A stretch of 25,575 nucleotides of DNA, from NCBI GenBank assembly GCA_934086395.1, contig CAKOIE010000020.1, positions 1-25,575 of the forward strand, read 5' to 3'. How positions within the stretch are numbered: position 1 is the stretch's first letter; each line of letters opens with the position of its first letter. Shown here piece by piece: positions 22,957 through 25,575 of the stretch. The translations under genes were made by a program, and so were the position numbers. This DNA is from an uncultured Bacilli bacterium (GTDB taxonomy: Bacteria; Bacillota_I; Bacilli_A; RF39; UBA660). Under the pieces are notes generated by a model that saw only the letters and a program-made list of their open reading frames with translations, was not told the DNA's origin and made no database searches.

Positions 22957-24096
22957 TTAGTTATTAACTGTATTTAAGCAATGTATTTTTAATCCTTCAA
23001 ACATTATGTTTATACTTGCATTTATATCTCTATCGTTTAAATTGCCACATTTTGGACATTCCCAGTTTCTTATATTTAAATTATTTGTTATATCTGTTTT
23101 ATAGTCACAATGACTACATGTTTTACTGCTTGGATAATATGTATCCACTTGATAATAATATTTTCCAAGTATTTTTGTTTTCCATTTTAATAACTGGCAT
23201 ATCTTATTAAAACTGGCATCTACTATTGATTTGGCTAATTTATGATTTTGGCTCATTCCTTTTACGTTTAATTTTTCACTTATTATACAATCATATTCTT
23301 TTACTATTTCATTTACTATATTTATGATATTATGTTTTCTACTATTTTTGATTTTGCTATGTATTCTGGCTATTCTTATTTTAGTTTTATTATAGTTTTG
23401 ACTTCCTTTTATTTGTCTTGCTAATTTTCTTTGTAATCTCTTTAATTGCTTTTCTCTTTTATTTAATTCTTTTGGGTTTGTATACTTTGTTCCATCACTT
23501 AACACTACTAAATCTTTTATTCCTAAATCTATACCTACTATACTTGTTGGCTGTACTTTATTTACTTCGATATCTTTAGTTTCTACTACAACACTTACAT
23601 AATATTTTCCAGTTGTTTCTTTTTCAATTGTAGCATTAATAATTTTTCCTTCTATTTTATTTAAATTACGATATCCTTTTATATTTACTAGCCCTAATTT
23701 TGGTAATTTAATTTTATTAATATCTTTATATATTTCGATATTACAATAGTTATTTCCTTTATAACTACTTCTTATAGCGTTAGTTCTATAACTTTGTTTA
23801 CTAAATTTATTTTTAAAGCAAGGATAACTGCTTCTTTTAGCAAAAAAGTTTTTATAACTATCTTCTAAATTAAAGATACTACATCTTAGTGAACAACTAT
23901 CTACTTCTTTTAGAAATTGATATTCTACATATAGTTCTTTTAATTCTTTGCACATATCAAAAGCCTTATAATATTTATTATTCTTACATTTATTTAAAAA
24001 ATAATTATATACAAATCTAACACATCCAAAAGTTTTATTAATTAATATAATTTGATCATTATTCGGATACATTCTAAATCTATATGCTTTATACAT
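22957..24096 (-). CDS. tnpB: TnpB RNA-guided nuclease (IS605/IS1341-type OrfB)
   Basis: 379-aa TnpB of a solo element. The N-terminal part is the OrfB helix-turn-helix/wedge region (MYKAYRFRMYPNNDQ). The RuvC nuclease residues are intact: Asp190 in VGIDLGIKD, Glu274 in IISEKLNVKGM and Asp357 in NDRDINASIN. The zinc ribbon has Cys327, 330, 347 and 350. Length is normal. TnpB proteins cut DNA guided by an RNA made from the element's right end and help keep the element in the genome. No TnpA transposase lies nearby, so movement would need one in trans. It has its own promoter and sits between gerE and gerM. No frameshift or missing key residue is seen. Confidence 0.95.
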   Translation of the reverse strand: MYKAYRFRMYPNNDQIILINKTFGCVRFVYNYFLNKCKNNKYYKAFDMCKELKELYVEYQFLKEVDSCSLRCSIFNLEDSYKNFFAKRSSYPCFKNKFSKQSYRTNAIRSSYKGNNYCNIEIYKDINKIKLPKLGLVNIKGYRNLNKIEGKIINATIEKETTGKYYVSVVVETKDIEVNKVQPTSIVGIDLGIKDLVVLSDGTKYTNPKELNKREKQLKRLQRKLARQIKGSQNYNKTKIRIARIHSKIKNSRKHNIINIVNEIVKEYDCIISEKLNVKGMSQNHKLAKSIVDASFNKICQLLKWKTKILGKYYYQVDTYYPSSKTCSHCDYKTDITNNLNIRNWECPKCGNLNDRDINASINIMFEGLKIHCLNTVNN

Positions 24097-24129
24097 AATA
24101 ACACCTACCTTTTTTAACTTGTAGCTAAT

Positions 24130-24158
24130 ATTATATACTTTATATGTATATACGTCAA
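24130..24158 (-). promoter_or_regulatory. Promoter of tnpB, with embedded hairpin
   Basis: On the minus strand TTGACG (24153-24158), 17-base spacer and perfect TATAAT (24130-24135). A 7-bp inverted repeat (24132-24138 and 24146-24152) lies within it and may be the left-end hairpin of the element. Confidence 0.8.
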
Positions 24159-24212
24159 CGAAAAATCATACATTTGTTATATTTTTTTCTTTAAGTATGA
24201 AATTCCTGTTAT

Positions 24213-24246
24213 ATAAAAAAAATAAGTCGTTTGTTTGACGACTTAT
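24213..24246 (-). terminator. Terminator of gerE
   Basis: Perfect 9-bp stem (24222-24230 with 24238-24246), 7-base loop, then a T-run on the minus strand. The stop codon of gerE lies in the stem. Confidence 0.85.
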
Positions 24247-24446
24247 AAATTAATTTCACCTAATTTAATTAATTCTAATATAGCACAAGATCTATTTTGA
24301 CAGTCTAATTTTTGAATTACATTAGATATATGATTTCTTACTGTTTTTTCAGATATATGTAATTCTTTAGAAATATCTCTTGTATTTTTATTTTTTACTA
24401 ATAAATTAAAAATTTCTTTTTCTCTTTTAGTCAGGATTAAGTCCAC
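24243..24446 (-). CDS. gerE: Spore coat transcription regulator GerE
   Basis: 67-aa LuxR-type DNA-binding protein made of the helix-turn-helix alone, the same compact form as GerE of B. subtilis (74 aa). Shared stretches include LTKRE, ISEKTVRNHISN with the recognition helix, QKL and a final GE-L. GerE acts in the mother cell late in sporulation, turning on and off coat genes transcribed by sigma-K RNA polymerase. The GTG at 24446 was chosen because AAAGGAAG lies eight bases upstream and the family N-terminus fits. A sigma-K-type promoter precedes it, as in Bacillus. It is followed by its own terminator and then the TnpB element. Confidence 0.93.
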   Translation of the reverse strand: MDLILTKREKEIFNLLVKNKNTRDISKELHISEKTVRNHISNVIQKLDCQNRSCAILELIKLGEINL

Positions 24447-24479
24447 TAAATATCTTCCTTTCCATCATTATCTCACTCA

Positions 24480-24507
24480 TATTTTATGATTAAAAAGGGG
24501 CTTTAGT
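24480..24507 (-). promoter_or_regulatory. Sigma-K-type promoter of gerE
   Basis: On the minus strand AC (24506-24507), a 17-base spacer and CATAAAATA (24480-24488) fit the sigma-K consensus (AC, about 16-17 bases, CATANNNTA). gerE is a sigma-K gene in B. subtilis. Confidence 0.65.
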
Positions 24508-24519
24508 GAATATTTAAAA

Positions 24520-25008
24520 TTATTGATACTTAACTGTAATATATTTTTGAGTATCAAATTCTTTTTGAATGGTTCTTATTATATTATTAGCATCAGTTAC
24601 ATTTTTGTTTTTTGATGAAATAATTACATTTATTTGATCATCTTTAATTTTAATAAAACTTTTTAAATTGTAAGTTTTAAGTATTAATGATTCTAATTTT
24701 GTTTCTTTACTTTTAGTACTATTAATGCCTTTTAGTTTTTCATAAGCGTTATTTTTTTCTTCAGCACTAACTGTTTGATCTAAAAGAATTCCTTGTAATT
24801 CAGCAATGACTTTTTGATCTTGATCGTCATCTTCAACACGTAGGGCACTTAAAGTATCTTCTTCTTTTACGTTTAAGACTTCACTTGTTGTAACAGGTGA
24901 TGGTGTTAATTTAGTTAGAGTATTTTCATCCATGGCTACGTAGTAAACTGAAAGTACTAAAATAATACTAAATAATGTTAAAAACCATAATTTTTGTTTA
25001 TTAATCAT
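24520..25008 (-). CDS. spoIIIAH: Stage III sporulation protein SpoIIIAH-like
   Basis: 162-aa membrane protein. The N-terminal MINKQKLWFLTLFSIILVLS and VYYVAM match the start and single transmembrane helix (about 7-26) of SpoIIIAH. A linker and a ring-building (YscJ/FliF-like) domain of about 90 residues at the C-terminus follow (SLILKTYNLKSFIKIKDDQI then VIISSKNKNVTDANNII). SpoIIIAH forms a ring with SpoIIQ that links mother cell and forespore. It is shorter than the B. subtilis protein (about 218). In Bacillus it is the last gene of spoIIIAA-AH, but here no other spoIIIA gene lies upstream. GGAGGAA precedes the ATG. A CATAAAAAT box (25049-25057) could be a sigma-E -10, but no -35 is clear. 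Confidence 0.9.
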   Translation of the reverse strand: MINKQKLWFLTLFSIILVLSVYYVAMDENTLTKLTPSPVTTSEVLNVKEEDTLSALRVEDDDQDQKVIAELQGILLDQTVSAEEKNNAYEKLKGINSTKSKETKLESLILKTYNLKSFIKIKDDQINVIISSKNKNVTDANNIIRTIQKEFDTQKYITVKYQ

Positions 25009-25066
25009 TATATTCCTCCATATCAGTTAATTATATTAGGTATTTTTAATTTTTATGATAAATTGC

Positions 25067-25126
25067 TTATATAAATAAGAAAAATAATTTGAATAATAAT
25101 TTTAAAATTACTTTAAATCTTGTCAT
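25067..25126 (-). CDS. Candidate 19-aa hydrophobic cationic micro-ORF
   Basis: On the minus strand AAGGAG (25135-25140) lies eight bases before ATG 25126, which opens a frame coding MTRFKVILKLLFKLFFLFI, then TAA. The peptide is hydrophobic with four or five basic residues, like small membrane peptides or type I toxins, and unlike random AT-rich sequence in having so good a ribosome site. It precedes spoIIIAH by about 60 bases. Sporulation membrane peptides such as SpoVM are known but bear no clear resemblance. Coding status is unproven. Confidence 0.45.
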   Translation of the reverse strand: MTRFKVILKLLFKLFFLFI

Positions 25127-25149
25127 AACATTTTCTCCTTCAATTAATA

Positions 25150-25169
25150 TTTTTAGTACGTACTAAAAA
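25150..25169. promoter_or_regulatory. 20-bp perfect palindrome
   Basis: TTTTTAGTACGTACTAAAAA is a perfect palindrome 24 bases before the micro-ORF start. It has no loop, so a protein operator is likelier than an RNA hairpin; TACGTA-centred sites suit dimeric regulators. Confidence 0.5.
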
Positions 25170-25291
25170 CACCTTGCTTGGTACTTCTATAAATATATAT
25201 TGTAAAGAGTAACCCAATTTACTTGTTATTTTTTAAAGTTGTACACTTACTTGACACTAATAATGTTTTTTTAAAATTGGAGAAAATAAAA

Positions 25292-25331
25292 AAGAAATAT
25301 TATTAGTTATCTTGTAACTTTAATATTTCTT
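25292..25331 (-). terminator. Terminator of the PD-(D/E)XK family gene
   Basis: AAGAAATATT (25292-25301) pairs perfectly with AATATTTCTT (25322-25331), with a smaller inner stem. On the minus strand it runs into TTTTTT (toward 25288). The gene's stop codon is inside. Confidence 0.7.
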
Positions 25332-25575
25332 CTTTACTTAACTCAGTTATTTTTGATATATCTTCAATTGACATATCCTTTTCTAACAATTTTTTTGCTA
25401 TTTCAAATGAGCGTTTTAGTTTTCCATTTCTTTCGCCTTTTTTCTCACCTTCATTTAATCCTTCTTCTTTAGCAAAGTTAAGATCTGTTATTCTAATACT
25501 TTCTTCCATTGCTTCTTTGTCATAATAAATTAAGTTTGATGTATCTTCTGAATATTCTTTCATAAGTCTTGCAAC
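25303..25575 (-). CDS. C-terminal part of a PD-(D/E)XK nuclease family transposase (Rpn-like), partial
   Basis: 90 residues at the window edge; the gene continues upstream beyond 25575. The end has the typical tail of PF12784-type proteins (PD-(D/E)XK transposase, related to RpnA): an EAMEESIRITDLNFAKEEG stretch, then charged repeats EGEKKGERNGKLKRS, then a helical AKKLLEKDMSIEDISKITEL. The nuclease core lies outside the window. These proteins are common in gut Firmicutes, often in multiple copies, and are linked to horizontal transfer. A terminator follows. Confidence 0.8.
   Translation of the reverse strand, partial: VARLMKEYSEDTSNLIYYDKEAMEESIRITDLNFAKEEGLNEGEKKGERNGKLKRSFEIAKKLLEKDMSIEDISKITELSKEEILKLQDN

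Noticed and set aside
24097..24240. A TnpA (Y1 transposase) gene partnering tnpB
   Set aside because: The flank holds only the tnpB promoter and the gerE terminator; no reading frame with the HUH motif is present.
1..25575. TGA read as tryptophan (Mycoplasma-type code)
   Set aside because: TGA ends several genes at sensible places, and tryptophans in conserved motifs are TGG.

Overview
The window is very AT-rich DNA from a low-GC, endospore-forming Firmicute, probably an uncultured gut Bacilli or Clostridia lineage. The evidence is the Firmicutes operon ireB-ruvX-DUF1292-mltG, strong AGGAGG-type ribosome binding sites, and three sporulation genes (spoIIIAH, gerE, gerM). TGA is used as a stop (for example at the ireB/ruvX and ruvX/DUF1292 junctions) and tryptophan is TGG, so this is the standard bacterial code and not the Mycoplasma one.

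Layout. 1-2.2 kb: housekeeping operon ireB, ruvX, DUF1292 and mltG, closed by a terminator. 2.2-5.8 kb: an unrecognised basic protein, a TagD-like nucleotidyltransferase, then an overlapping cysteine desulfurase/TtcA-type tRNA thiolase pair. 5.7-7.3 kb, minus strand: a UvrX-type Y-family polymerase coupled to a YolD-like gene, with a 12-bp palindrome at its promoter. 7.4-9.1 kb: a tandem duplication of a small membrane-protein gene with its promoter, leader and terminator. 9.1-11.3 kb: priA, followed by a gene start cut off after a few codons.

11.4-13.9 kb is a graveyard of insertion-sequence ends and a dead IS30-family transposase around a gene that looks truncated. 13.9-20.6 kb is an accessory cluster: a coiled-coil membrane protein, several unknown small proteins, and an 86-aa protein translationally coupled to a 977-aa SF2 helicase that carries six helicase-associated repeats. 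Those repeats alternate in type as three A-B pairs. Several junctions of this cluster reuse the same terminator plus extended -10 promoter module, and two of its genes share an identical 17-residue N-terminus with only synonymous differences.

20.6-21.9 kb: an SDR oxidoreductase, a probable short transcript (promoter followed by a strong terminator), and a small unknown gene. 21.9-25.6 kb, minus strand: spoIIIAH, gerE with a sigma-K-type promoter, a solo TnpB (IS605/IS1341-type) element, and gerM. In B. subtilis gerE and gerM are also near neighbours, and GerM and SpoIIIAH act in the same mother-cell/forespore channel, so this looks like a conserved sporulation locus split by an insertion. A 19-residue hydrophobic micro-ORF lies just upstream of spoIIIAH, and the C-terminal end of a PD-(D/E)XK transposase-family protein runs off the window edge.

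No tRNA, rRNA or CRISPR array was seen. Best candidates for something undescribed are the helicase/86-aa cluster, the duplicated leader-plus-membrane-protein cassettes, the short transcript at 21.46 kb and the micro-ORF at 25.1 kb.
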